DNA of 64,000 bases from Portunus trituberculatus (taxonomy: Eukaryota; Arthropoda; Malacostraca; Decapoda; Portunidae). Location: positions 8,276,427 through 8,340,426 of the forward strand of contig NC_059258.1 of assembly GCF_017591435.1 (NCBI RefSeq), written 5' to 3'. A model generated the notes under the pieces. It had not been told where the DNA came from and did not search any database. It was given only the letters and a program-made list of their open reading frames with translations. Position numbers and translations under genes: made by a program. Position 1 is the first letter of the stretch; each line of letters begins with the position of its first letter. Shown in pieces: positions 33,260-43,802 of this stretch.

Positions 33260-33280
33260 TTGTGTATTACAGGGCCCGAG

Positions 33281-33853
33281 CTAAGCTCTCTGTGACCTGT
33301 CTCCTTGTCCATTCCTGTCATATCTCTCTTTCATCTGATTGACACACACCGCGTCAACGACATCACTGCTCAGTTTATTCCACTTATCAATACTACGATG
33401 CGGTAAACTGTAATTTCTCACGTCATTTAGACAGATGTCCTTTATTAGCTTTTTTCCATGTCCTCGGAGATGATTACTTGTGGTCACCTTTATCAACTCT
33501 CTGTCCTGTATGTCAATATTGTTCACCAATTTATACATAGTTATCATGTCTCCTCTTGTTCTTTTCTCTTTTAATGTGGTCAGCCCCAGCTTCCTCAGTC
33601 TTTCCTCATAGTCTAACTCCCTGAGTCATGGTACCATCCTTGTTGCCAGCCTCTGTACCCTTTCCACCTTCTTTACATTTTTCTTCATATGCGGTGACCA
33701 GACACATGCTGCATATTCTAACTGGGGTTTTATTAAGGTACATAATATCTTCTTCATCATTTCTTCATCTAGGTAGTGGAATGCAAGGCCAATATTTTGA
33801 AGCATGTTGTATGTTTTCCCAAAAATCTTGTTAATGTGTTTCTCCGGTGACAA
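33281..33853 (-). pseudogene. E3 C-terminal domain, split by a stop
   Basis: 33626-33853: SPEKHINKIFGKTYNMLQNI, FHYLDEEMMKKILCTLIKPQ, RLATRMVP then stop. 33281-33547: MITMYKLVNNIDIQDRELI, RNYSLPHRSIDKWNKLSSDV and the end QGDRSQRA. E5 has Gly at the stop. It is the counterpart of the A domain ending in RYGDRTTRA. Confidence 0.8.
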
Positions 33854-33865
33854 GGTGTTTTGCAG

Positions 33866-34870
33866 TTACTCTAAGTCTTTCTCCTCATTGGTCTCTTTAA
33901 TTTTCTCATCACCCAGCCTGTAATCTCTGTTTGGTCTGTATCTACTTCTTCCCATTTTCATAACATAGGTCTTGTCTATATTAAATTCCATCTGCCACTC
34001 CTTACTCCACTCATATATTTTATCAAGATCTTCCTGTAACTTGTTACAATCTTCCACATTCTTTACTCTCCTCATAATTTTAGTATTGTCCGCAAACATG
34101 TTCATGTAACTGTCAATTCCTACTGGCATATCATTAACATAAATCAAAAACATGATGGGATCCAGCACTGACCCTTGTGGAACTCCACTGGTTAGCTTCT
34201 TCCACTCAGACTTATTTCCTCTCACCACTGTTCTCATTTCTCTTCCCATTAAGTAATTTTCCATCCATTTTGCTAGTTTATCATTTACTCCTCCAATCAT
34301 CTTTAGTTTCCACATCAGTCTATTTTGTGGTACTTTATCAAAGGCCTTTCTCAAGTCCAGGTAGATAGCATCCACCCATCCCTCTCTATGTTGTAGTATG
34401 TCAGTCACTCTTGAATAAAAACATAATAAATTGGATACGCACGATTTTCCTTTTCTGAAACCAAACTGTCTTTCACTCAGAATGTTTTCACTTTCTAGAT
34501 ACTCACTCCACTTAGCTTTAATTACTTCTTCACATACCTTGCACAATATACTAGTCAACGATACTGGTCTATAATTTAGCGGTTCCATTCTACTACCATT
34601 CTTATATATAGGCACAATGTCAGCTCTTTTCCACTCTTTCGGGACTAATCCTGTTCGTATTGAGGTTTCCACAATATCAAATACAGGGTTCAACAATTGA
34701 TCCTTACATTCATTTAGCAACCTCCCAGATATGCCATCAGGCCCCATTGATTTATTAATATCCATATTGCTTATAATTTTCCTTACATCTTCCTTAGTAA
34801 CCATGATGTCCTGCATTTGCTTTATTTCCGTAGGCCTTCCTCCCATAAAATGCTCCTCCTTTGTAAACAC
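33866..34870 (-). pseudogene. E3 reverse transcriptase, altered catalytic site
   Basis: 334 codons, same protein as E2 from FTKEEHFMGG on. FADN at 34085-34096. It ends at 33866 because two bases are missing in GTTTTGCAGTTACTCTAAG relative to E2, so the frame into the C-terminal domain is lost. Confidence 0.9.
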
Positions 34871-35362
34871 TTTGCAAAGTTGTCGTTCAAAATTTCAGCT
34901 ATATCTCCAGCATCTTGATATACTTCTTTCCCGTTTTTTTACCTTTTCTTTTGCCTCCCTTTTATTTAGTTTTCCATTTATGAATTTGTAAAACATTTTT
35001 TGGGTCACTATCACAGTTTTCCACCACCCTCTGTTCATATTCCTTCTGTGCTGTTCTCCTTACTTCAACATATCTATTCCTTGCTGTTTTGTAGACTTCC
35101 CTTGATAATACGTCACTGTTTTTCTTAAGTTTCTTCCATGCCTTTTCTTTGTTCTTGTTTGCTTCTTCACAATTTCTATTATACCACTGTTTATTATTTA
35201 AAGTCCTCTTTCTGTGATATGGCACAAACTTTTTCACAGCAGAGTTATACAAATCCATAAATTTATCGTATATCAATTGCATATCCCTTTCCTGGTATAC
35301 CACGGACCAGTCAATTTCATTAAAGAACTCCCTTATATGGTTATAATTTGCCCTAGTATAAT

Positions 35363-36184
35363 TTAATTTTTCCTCCTGCGTTCCACAATCTTATTCGTGC
35401 TTAATTCCGTATCCAGCTCAAAGCTTAGTACATCATGATCGCTTTTCCCCAAGGGACATTCATGTTGAATTTCCTCTTTTAGAGAGATTCCCCTGGTAAA
35501 TACCAAATCCAACCTTGCTGCAACATCTTGTCCCCTGCACCTTGTTGGTGATCTCACCCACTGTGTCATCAAGTTATTTGTTGCTACCTTTAACAGTTCT
35601 TCTGCCCACTCACCACTGTTCACCACTTCGTAGTCTTCCCACACTATTTCTTTGCAATTAAAGTCTCCAACTATCATCACTCTATCCTTTCTGATGAGTT
35701 CTTGCTTCATTCTGTCTAGAGTATTTCTCATCACCATTTTGTACTGTTCATATTCCCAAGCAGTGGTTCTGGGTGGTATGTATACTGTTATAATATTAAT
35801 GTCCCTCTTGCCTTCTGTTATATGCATACTTATCACTTCCTCATTTCTCTTACTATAGTTCACCTCCTTCACTATCAGATCTTCCTTAGTAAGAACCATT
35901 ATACCACCACCTCCTTTATTTTTTCTATCATTTCTCCATACTTTGTAGTGTTTTACAACAAACCAGTCTAGCTTTATTTCGGGCCTTAGCTTTGTTTCCA
36001 CTACACACATTATGTCCAGTTCCTTATTTCTCAGGTAATCCATACATTCTAGCCTCTTAGACAGAAATCCATCTATGTTCGTGTAAGTCACTTTTATGCC
36101 ATTCCTAGTCTCATTCTTCCATGTAATGCCTATTCCGTCTGTTTTATCCATCACTTCTTTAGCCTCCCATTTCTCATCCTCCAA
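35363..36184 (-). CDS. E3 endonuclease domain (start of ORF2)
   Basis: 273 codons, identical to E2 until SFELDTELSTNKIVERR, where a missing C near 35375 ends the frame. Catalytic motifs VVETKL, VGDFNCKE and KSDHDVL are all intact. Starts 34 bases inside the ORF1 end, in a different frame. Confidence 0.88.
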   Translation of the reverse strand: MEDEKWEAKEVMDKTDGIGITWKNETRNGIKVTYTNIDGFLSKRLECMDYLRNKELDIMCVVETKLRPEIKLDWFVVKHYKVWRNDRKNKGGGGIMVLTKEDLIVKEVNYSKRNEEVISMHITEGKRDINIITVYIPPRTTAWEYEQYKMVMRNTLDRMKQELIRKDRVMIVGDFNCKEIVWEDYEVVNSGEWAEELLKVATNNLMTQWVRSPTRCRGQDVAARLDLVFTRGISLKEEIQHECPLGKSDHDVLSFELDTELSTNKIVERRRKN

Positions 36185-37077
36185 AAAAACTTGGTCTTTT
36201 CCTCCTCTGTTCTTTCGTCATTCCTCTCCTTCACTTCAGTTACAAGCTCCTTCATTTTCATTCGCTCATCTTGTGACATATTTCTTCTTATGTAAATTGT
36301 TTTGGTTTCCTCAGAGTCCTTAAGTTTCCAAGCCCTCCTCAACAAGGCCTCCGCTGCCACCTGAGACTTTAATTTCAATTTTAATGGTCTATTCTTGCCT
36401 TCCTCAAAAGCTCCCAATCTCACACTTTCTTCTACCTCAGCATATAGGTCCTATTCTTCCACAGAGATCTTGTTCAGTAAAGACTTAATCCTGTCATTTT
36501 CCTTATCCCTCCTGTCCTGCCAGTTCCTGTTAGTTTCCTCCTGCAATCCTATTATGATCACACATTTTTTCTTTTCAGCAATATCTCTCACCACATACTC
36601 ATTTTCCTTTAGTGCCTTTACCATTTCCCTCTGCGTAATCCCTTTATTTTCCTCTTCCTGCTTTTTTACTATCTCCCTAAATGACCTTTGTACCTGCTGA
36701 TGTTCATGGTTCACTTCTTTCATCCTGGTATCAATTAGATTAAGGCATTCCTCCTTCCACAAGTTCCCTTCTGATATTTTTATCTCCATTTCCATGAGTT
36801 TAGCCTTCATCTCTTCACATTGTTTCCTTATTTGTTGGTTTTCTTTCTCCATCTCTACTTTTTCCTTCAATAGCTCTTTATTCGCTAACGTTAACAAATA
36901 GATCTCTTTTTTGAACGAATCATTCTCGGCTAAAACTCTATCCAGTTTTTCTTCTATGGACAAAATGTTTAGGAATTTACTTTCCAGTGCCTGGATTCTT
37001 GCATCCATATCAAGTTTCTCCAGTCCTTTTGGCGTAGTAATAAAACCTTCAAAGTCTCTTGTTTGTGTAGACACCAT
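36151..37077 (-). pseudogene. E3 ORF1 protein, interrupted by one stop
   Basis: I place the start at 37077 (MVSTQTRDFEGFITTPKGLE) rather than the upstream Met at 37122, because E5 and E6 begin at the same codon. Residues about 20-115 are a heptad-rich coiled coil (IEEKLDRVLAENDSFKKEI, LLKEKVEMEKENQQIRKQCE), followed by VIIIGLQEETNRNWQDRR and, after a stop at about 36450 (Glu codon in E4 and E5), the basic RPLKLKLKSQVAAEALLRRA and KFFWRMRNG. ORF1 proteins of LINEs bind the element RNA (family knowledge). Function of the GLQEE segment unknown to me. Confidence 0.85.
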
Positions 37078-37290
37078 TTTTGTTATCGTCAGCTGATTAC
37101 GGCCAGAACAATCACCGCCCACGCTCTCCTCTCAGGGATCACTCTCCATATCCTTCACTTTCAACACTAAGAGACAGTAGGACATTAACAGGACACTAAC
37201 TTAGAGTTACGCGGGCCCTGTAACACCATAGGTATTTTCCTTCTTTCCGTCCGCAGGCGAGCGAGCCGTCCTCTCTCAGCGACGGGGACG

Positions 37291-37291
<1 letters not shown>
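37078..37291 (-). promoter_or_regulatory. E3 5' untranslated region, presumed internal promoter
   Basis: G+C-rich first 60 bases (GCGTCCCCGTCGCTGAGAGA), then CTATGGTGTTACAGGGCCCG and a segment of TTAATGTCCTACTGTCTC. The same 214-base leader begins E5 and E6, always flush with (AC)n. LINEs transcribe from internal promoters in such leaders; no motif of a known class is claimed. Confidence 0.5.

Positions 37292-37372
<81 letters not shown>
37292..37372. repeat. (GT)n microsatellite between A4 and E3
   Basis: 81 bases of GT; joins the A4 tail directly to the 5' end of E3, with no D element between. Confidence 0.98.
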
Positions 37373-37374
<2 letters not shown>

Positions 37375-37950
37375 TTACCTAGTTGTATTTACCTAGTTGT
37401 AGTTTTACAGGTCCTGGGATTTATGCTCGTGTGGTCCTGTCTCCATATCTACACTTATCCAATTTTTCTTTAAAACTATGTACACTCTTTGCTGACACCA
37501 CTTTCTCACTCAAACTGTTCCAAGTCTTAACACATCTTTGCGGAAACAAAATTTTTAACATCTCTCAGACATTGTCTCTTCGTTAGTTTCTTCCTATGCG
37601 ATCTTGTGCTTCTAAAGTCATATTCTTCTCTCAGGATCAGTTTCTCATTATCCACTTCATTCATTTCGTTAATCAATTCATAAACTTGTATCAGATCCCT
37701 CTCTCTTCTCTGCTCCAAGGTTGGTAGATCCATAGCCTTTAGTCTCTCCTCATATGTCATCCCTTTAAATTCTGGAACCATTCTTGTAGCCATTTTTTGT
37801 AGTCTCTCTAATTTTCTTATGTGTTTCTTTTTATGGGGAGTCCACACAACTCCTGCATATTCCAATCTAGGTCTTATTTTAGTACTTATCAATTTCTTCA
37901 TCATTTCCTTGTCCATATAGTGAAATGCTACTCCAATATTCCTTAGCAAA

Positions 37951-38481
37951 TTATACGTCTCTGAAAATTCTATCAATATGGCTTACCGGTTGATTTTTTT
38001 CTTCCATTGTCACTACCAAGTCCTTTTCCTTTTTTACTTTTTCTAGTTCTACTCCATCTCCCATCTTATAGATTCCCACTGGTCGTCTTTCACTTTCTCC
38101 CATTTCCATGACATGGCTTTTGTCCACATTGAATTCCATCTCCCATTTTTTGCTCCATTTCCAGATCTTGTTTAAGTCTTCCTGTAGTATTTCACAATCC
38201 TCTTTTTGTTTAATGACTCTGCACAGTTTCGCATCGTTTGCAAACAGATTTATGTAGCTGTTCAGTCCCTCTGGCATGTCATTTATATATACGAGAAAAA
38301 GTATTGGCGCCAATACGGACCCCTGTGGCACTCCGCTGTCTACTGTTCTCCACTTGGACTTCATATCTTTAACTATCGTTCTTATTTCTCTCCCCCTTAA
38401 GTAATTCTTCGTCCATCTCAATGTGCTTCCTTTTAAGCCACCCTTCTCCTCTAACTTCCATAGTAATCTTTCATGTGGCAC
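37951..38481 (-). pseudogene. A4 reverse transcriptase palm and thumb
   Basis: 176 codons from PHERLLWKLEEKGGLKGS through FLVYINDMPEGLNSYINLF to EEKNQPVSHIDRIFRDV. FAND at 38233-38244. Keeps the frame across (TA)n as A2 does. Confidence 0.87.
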
Positions 38482-38504
38482 TTTATCAAACGCATTTTTT
38501 AGAT

Positions 38505-39074
38505 CTAAATAAATACAGTCAACCCATCCTCTCTCTCTTGTACTTTATCAACTATTCTAGAGTAGAAACTCAATAAATTTGTTACACATGACCGACCTTT
38601 TCTAAAACCAAATTGGCTATTTGATAATATTTTGTTGTCTTCAAGAAATTCAATCCATTGCTTCTTTATTACTTTTTCACTCATCTTGCATATTACTCTA
38701 GTTAGTGATACCGGTCTGTAATTTAAAGGTTCTTCCTTCCTTCTGCTCTTATATATGGGAACCACCTCAGCTCTTTTCCACTCCACTGGCACTGTTCCAT
38801 TTTCAGTTGAGCATTTTATGATGTTGTATATAGGACTTGCTAGTTCTTCCCTACATTCTTTCAGTATTCTGCCTGAGACTTCATCCGGTCCCATTGCCTT
38901 TTCCTCATCTAGTTCCGTCATCAACTTTTTTATTTCAAGCTTGGTTACTTTAATCTCTTTCATATAGATAGTCTCTCTATTACCCTGTGGTCTTTCAAAT
39001 TTGGATTCCTTAGTAAAGACTTCATGAAATTTACTATTCAACAGTTCTGCCATGCTTTTTGGGTATTCCACCAT
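38505..39074 (-). pseudogene. A4 reverse transcriptase fingers
   Basis: 189 codons, same as A3. Linker lies at 39116-39406 with the shared stop. Confidence 0.85.
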
Positions 39075-40895
39075 TCCGTTTTCTCCTTTAAACCTTTCTA
39101 TTGTTTCTTTTTGTCTTATTTTTCATTTATGAATCTGTAGAACAATTTTGGTTGTTTCTTACATTTTTTGACAATGTCCTTTTCATAGTTCCTTTCTTCT
39201 TCCTTTCTCACCTTAGCATATTCATTTCTTGCTGTTTTGAAGTTTTCCTTATTTTCTGGATTTCTGTTTCTTCTCCACCTTTTCCATGCTACATCTCGTT
39301 TCTCCTTTGCCCTAGCACATCTTGCATTAAAGCAATCTTTCTTTTCTTTTTCTTTAGGTCTATATTTCGGGACATATTCCCTGACCCCAGTTTTGTATAT
39401 TTTCAAAAATAAGTTATATTTCTCTTGAACCGTTAATGAGTTTTCTATCTCCTCCCAGTTTACGTTTTTAAAATAGTTCTTGAGATTCTCAATATCAGCC
39501 TTTCTGTAATTTAATCGGTCTCCTTTTTATGATTCATCTCTATCTTCCTTTCCTTCTTCTATATCCATTTCTAATATTACATGGTCACTCCTTCTCCATA
39601 TCTACACTTATCCAATCTTTCTTTAAAACTGCACGCTCGTTGCTGACACCACTTCTTCACTCAAATTGTTCCACGTTTCAACACATCTCTGCGGGAATCT
39701 ATATTTTTCAACATCTCTCAGACATCTTCCTTTCCTCAGCCTTTTACTAAGCGATCTCATGCTTCGAATGTCGTATTCTTCTCTCAGGATCTGTTTCTCA
39801 TTATCCACTTGGTCCATTCCCTTGCTCAATTTATAAACTTGTATCAAATCCCCTCTCTCCCTTCTCTGTTCCAGGGTTGGTAGATCCATAGCTTTTAGTC
39901 TCTCTTCATATGTCATCCCTTCAAATTCTGGAACCATTCTTATAGCCATTTTTGTACTCTCTCCAACTTCCTTATATGTTTCTTTTGTTGGGGTCCACAC
40001 TACTCCTTCATATTCTAATCTGGGTCTAACTATAGTACTTATCAATTTCTTTGTCGATGTAGTGAAATGCTAATCTAATATTCTTTAGCAAATTATATGT
40101 CTCCGAAAATTCTATCAATATGGCTTACCGGTTCAGTGTTTTCTTCCATCGTCACTCCCAAGTCCTTTTCCTTTTTTTCTTTCTCCAGATCTACTCCATC
40201 TTCCATTTTATAGATTCCCACGGGTCGTCTTTCGCTCTTTCCCGTATCTGTGACATGGCTTTTGTCCACATTGAATTCCATCTACCAATTTTTACTCCAT
40301 TCTCAGATCTTGTTTAAGTCTTCCTGCAGTATTTTACAACCCTCTTTTTGTTTTATGACTTTGCACAGTTTTGCATCGTCCACAAACAGATTTATGTAGC
40401 TATTCACTCCCTCTGGCATGTCGTTTATATATATACGAGAAAAAGTATTGGCGCCAATACTGACCCCTGTGGCACTCTGCTTTCTACTGCTCTCCACTTG
40501 GACTTCATATCTTTAACTACCGTCCTTATTTCTCTCCCCCTCAAATAATTTTCCATCCATCTCAATGTACTTTCTGTTAAGCAACCCTTCTCCTCTAATT
40601 TCCACAGATATCTTTCATGTGGCACTTTATCAAACGCATTTTTTAAATCCAAATACAGTCAACTCATCCCTCTCTCTCTTGTAATCTACCAACTATTCTA
40701 GAGTATAAAATCAGTAAATTGTTACACACGACCGACCTTTTCTAAAACCAAATTGGCCATTTGATAATGATTCATTGTCTTCAAGGAACCGGATCCATTG
40801 TTTCTTTATTACTCTTTCACACATGTTGCATGTTACACTATTTAGTGATACCGGTCTGTAATTTAGAGGTTCTTCCTTCCTTCCGCTCTTACATA

Positions 40896-41478
40896 TTTTT
40901 TTTTTTTTTTTTACGTAGGAAGAGGGCCAGCCAAGGGCAAAAAAAAAAGTTAGAAAAAGCCCACTTGAGCGCTGGCTCTCGAAAGAGTAGAAAAAGTGCC
41001 AATACCGTCAGCCAGAATTAGGGGAGCAAATGCCTCGATACCTCCCTCTTAAAAGATGACAAGTTGTAGGAATTTGGAAATACAGATGCAGGTTGGGAGT
41101 TCCAGAGTTTACCAGTGAAAGGATGAATGATTGAGCGTACTGGTTAACTCTTGCATTAGAGTTGGACAGAATAGGGATGAGAGGAAGAAGAAAGCCTTGT
41201 GCAGTGTGGCCGCAGGAGGAGGGGAGGCATGCAGTTAGCAAGATCAGTAGAACAGTTACCATGAAAATAGCGATAAAATATAGAAAGGATGCAACATTTC
41301 GGCGGTGAGAAAGAGTGAAGACAGTTAGTCAGAGGAGGAGTTAATGAGACGAAGAGCTTTCTATTCCACCCTATCAAGCAAAGCTGTGTGACTGGAACCC
41401 CCCCCAAACATGAGAAGAGTACTCCATACAGGGACGGATAAGGCCCTTATACAGAGTAAGCAGTTGGAGGGCGAGAAA
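40896..41478 (-). mobile_element. INS5: truncated poly(A) LINE end in B5
   Basis: Same site as the others. The longest open piece (41156-41407) reads GWNRKLFVSLTPPLTNCLHS, FYRYFHGNCSTDLANCMPP and THCTRLSSSSHPYSVQ-like text, as the GG near 41337 is missing. Confidence 0.85.
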
Positions 41479-42432
41479 AACCACCTCAGCTCTTTTCCAT
41501 TCTACTGGTACTGTTCCATTTTCTATTGAGGATTTTGTGATGTTGTATATAGGACTTGCTAGCTCTTCCCTACATTCTTTCAGTTTTCTGCCTGAGACTT
41601 CATCCGGTCCCATTGCCTTCTCCTCATCCAATTCCTTCATTAACTCTTTTATTTCAAGCTTGGTTACTTTAATCTCTTTCATATAGACAGTCTCTCTATT
41701 ACCCTGTGGCTTTCAAATTTGGATTTTTTAGTAAAGACCTCCTGAAATTTACTATTTAACAGTTCTGCCATACTTTCTGGGTTGTTCACCATCCCGTTCT
41801 CACCTTTAACCTTTTTATTGTTTCTTTTTGCCAAATTTTTCCATTTATGAATCTGTAAAACAATTTCGGTTGCTCCTTACATTTTTCGACAATGTCCTTT
41901 TCATAGTTCCTTTCCTCTTCCTTCCTCACCTTAACATATTCATTTCTCGCCGTCTTGAAGTTTTCCTTATTTACTGGATTTATATTTCTCCTCCACCTTT
42001 TTCATGCTCCATCTCTTTTCTCCTTTGCCTTGGCACACCTTGCATTAAACCAATCTTTCTTTCCTTCTTTAGGTGTGTATTTCGGGACATATTTCCTGAC
42101 TCTTGTTTTGTATATTTCCAAAAATAAGTTATATTTCTCTTGCACCCTCTCTGACTTATCCTTCTCCCAGTTAACGTTTTGAAATAGCTCTTGAGATTCT
42201 TAATATCAGCCTTTCTGTAAATTAATTGGTCTTCTTTGTATGATTTGTCTCTATCTTCCTTTCCTCTTGTATATCCATTTCTAATATTACATGGTCACTC
42301 TTTCCCAATGGGCATTTTTATCTTATGTCATCGTTCATTTGTATAACCCTCGTAAAACCAGATCCAATCTCACCGGCTCGTTGTTTCCTCTGAATCTTGT
42401 GTTTTCCTGTACTCTTTGGTCCATCATATTAT

Positions 42433-42932
42433 NNNNNNNNNNNNNNNNNNNNNNNNNNNNNNNNNNNNNNNNNNNNNNNNNNNNNNNNNNNNNNNNNNNN
42501 NNNNNNNNNNNNNNNNNNNNNNNNNNNNNNNNNNNNNNNNNNNNNNNNNNNNNNNNNNNNNNNNNNNNNNNNNNNNNNNNNNNNNNNNNNNNNNNNNNNN
42601 NNNNNNNNNNNNNNNNNNNNNNNNNNNNNNNNNNNNNNNNNNNNNNNNNNNNNNNNNNNNNNNNNNNNNNNNNNNNNNNNNNNNNNNNNNNNNNNNNNNN
42701 NNNNNNNNNNNNNNNNNNNNNNNNNNNNNNNNNNNNNNNNNNNNNNNNNNNNNNNNNNNNNNNNNNNNNNNNNNNNNNNNNNNNNNNNNNNNNNNNNNNN
42801 NNNNNNNNNNNNNNNNNNNNNNNNNNNNNNNNNNNNNNNNNNNNNNNNNNNNNNNNNNNNNNNNNNNNNNNNNNNNNNNNNNNNNNNNNNNNNNNNNNNN
42901 NNNNNNNNNNNNNNNNNNNNNNNNNNNNNNNN
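42433..42932. other. Assembly gap, 500 N, probably spurious
   Basis: The last 144 bases of the left contig reappear as the first bases of the right contig with one A more. Overlapping contig ends were scaffolded instead of merged. Confidence 0.9.
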
Positions 42933-43636
42933 ATTACATGGTCACTCTTTCCCAATGGGCATTTTTATCTTATGTCATCGTTCATTTGTATAACCCTCGT
43001 AAAAACCAGATCCAATCTCACCGGCTCGTTGTTTCCTCTGAATCTTGTGTTTTCCTGTACTCTTTGGTCCATCATATTATCTATCGTTAAATTCAGGAAT
43101 CTTGCTCCCATACCACTTTCATAATCTCCTACTAATATCACTTTTCCCCTTTCTTTAATGACTCTCATTATACTCCTTATTGTGTCATCTATCTTGTCTA
43201 CATTTGTATTCTTGATTGGTCCATGAATTTGTTTTTGGTGGCACATATGTTCCAATGATTGTTAACTTTTTTGTTAATATGCAGTACTTCTGCTTTTCCT
43301 TCCCCACATTCCACTTGGTTTATCACTATCTCCTTCCTTAACATTATCATGACTCCTCCTCCTCCTTTACCTCCTCTGTCTCTCCTCCATGCATTATACC
43401 TATTGTCCAAGTCTATTTTGATTGCCTCATTTAGTTATGTTTCAGCCAGTCATACAATATCCGGTTCTTTCTTTATGTAATCTCTTAATTCTAATTTACT
43501 TGATAAAACCCCTTCTATATTTGTATACATCATTTTTAATCTCTTGCTCTTATCACTTTTAGTTAAACTTGCTTAACTTTTTCCTCTTCCTTCTTTTCTA
43601 TTTACCGTTTCCTTATCCTGTCTCTTAGAATTCTCC

Positions 43637-43694
43637 AAAAAAAAAAATAAAATAAAATAAAAATAAATAAATAAATAAATAAATAAAAAAAAAT
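43637..43694. repeat. A-rich simple repeat in B5
   Basis: Different internal pattern from other copies: AAAATAAAATAAAAATAAATAAATAAAT-like, with TAAAAT units. Confidence 0.9.
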
Positions 43695-43731
43695 GCCTTC
43701 TCCTCTGACCTTTCATTATTTTTTTCCTTAC

Positions 43732-43734
<3 letters not shown>

Positions 43735-43801
<67 letters not shown>
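43735..43801. repeat. (GT)n microsatellite between E4 and B5
   Basis: GT run ending directly at CTCCATATCTACACTTGTC, without the GGCCCTGTAATAC end of E; the tail of E4 is replaced by A-like sequence. Confidence 0.98.

Positions 43802-43802
<1 letters not shown>

Larger units (their letters stand above)
33258..37291 (-). mobile_element. E3: full-length family E LINE (4.03 kb)
   Basis: The only E copy in the window present from 5' to 3' end without a gap and with little decay; a good reference. 5' end GCGTCCCCGTCGCTGAGAGA flush with (AC)n at 37292; 5' UTR about 210 bases; ORF1 (37077 to 36151); ORF2 EN (36184-35363), linker, RT, C-terminal domain; 3' end GGGCCCTGTAATACACAAATAC then (AC)n. It lies in the tail of A4, whereas E5 and E6 lie in the tail of a D element. 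Carries the same three disabling changes as E2. Confidence 0.92.
37373..39594 (-). mobile_element. A4: 5'-truncated family A LINE
   Basis: Same limits as A1 and A2: fused to B5 near 39594, two ACTAGGTAAATACA units at the 3' end. C-terminal domain is open over 149 codons (37527-37976), including KKKHIRKLERLQKMATRMVP, which is broken in A1 and A2 by a missing T and G. Confidence 0.9.
39595..43734 (-). mobile_element. B5: family B LINE, interrupted by INS5 and a 500-N gap
   Basis: RT C-half 39623-40890 (FVDD conserved), first RT motifs 41479-41682, linker to 42290, EN 42965-43410. Sequence 42289-42432 before the gap is repeated at 42930-43078 after it, so the element is probably continuous and the gap is false. 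C-terminal piece keeps an extra segment, MISTIVRPRLEYEGVVWTP (to 40045), because GTTGGGG lacks two bases there. Confidence 0.87.

Noticed and set aside
37200..37291. G+C-rich stretch considered as a host gene promoter or CpG island
   Set aside because: It recurs at the start of E5 and E6 and is the LINE 5' leader.
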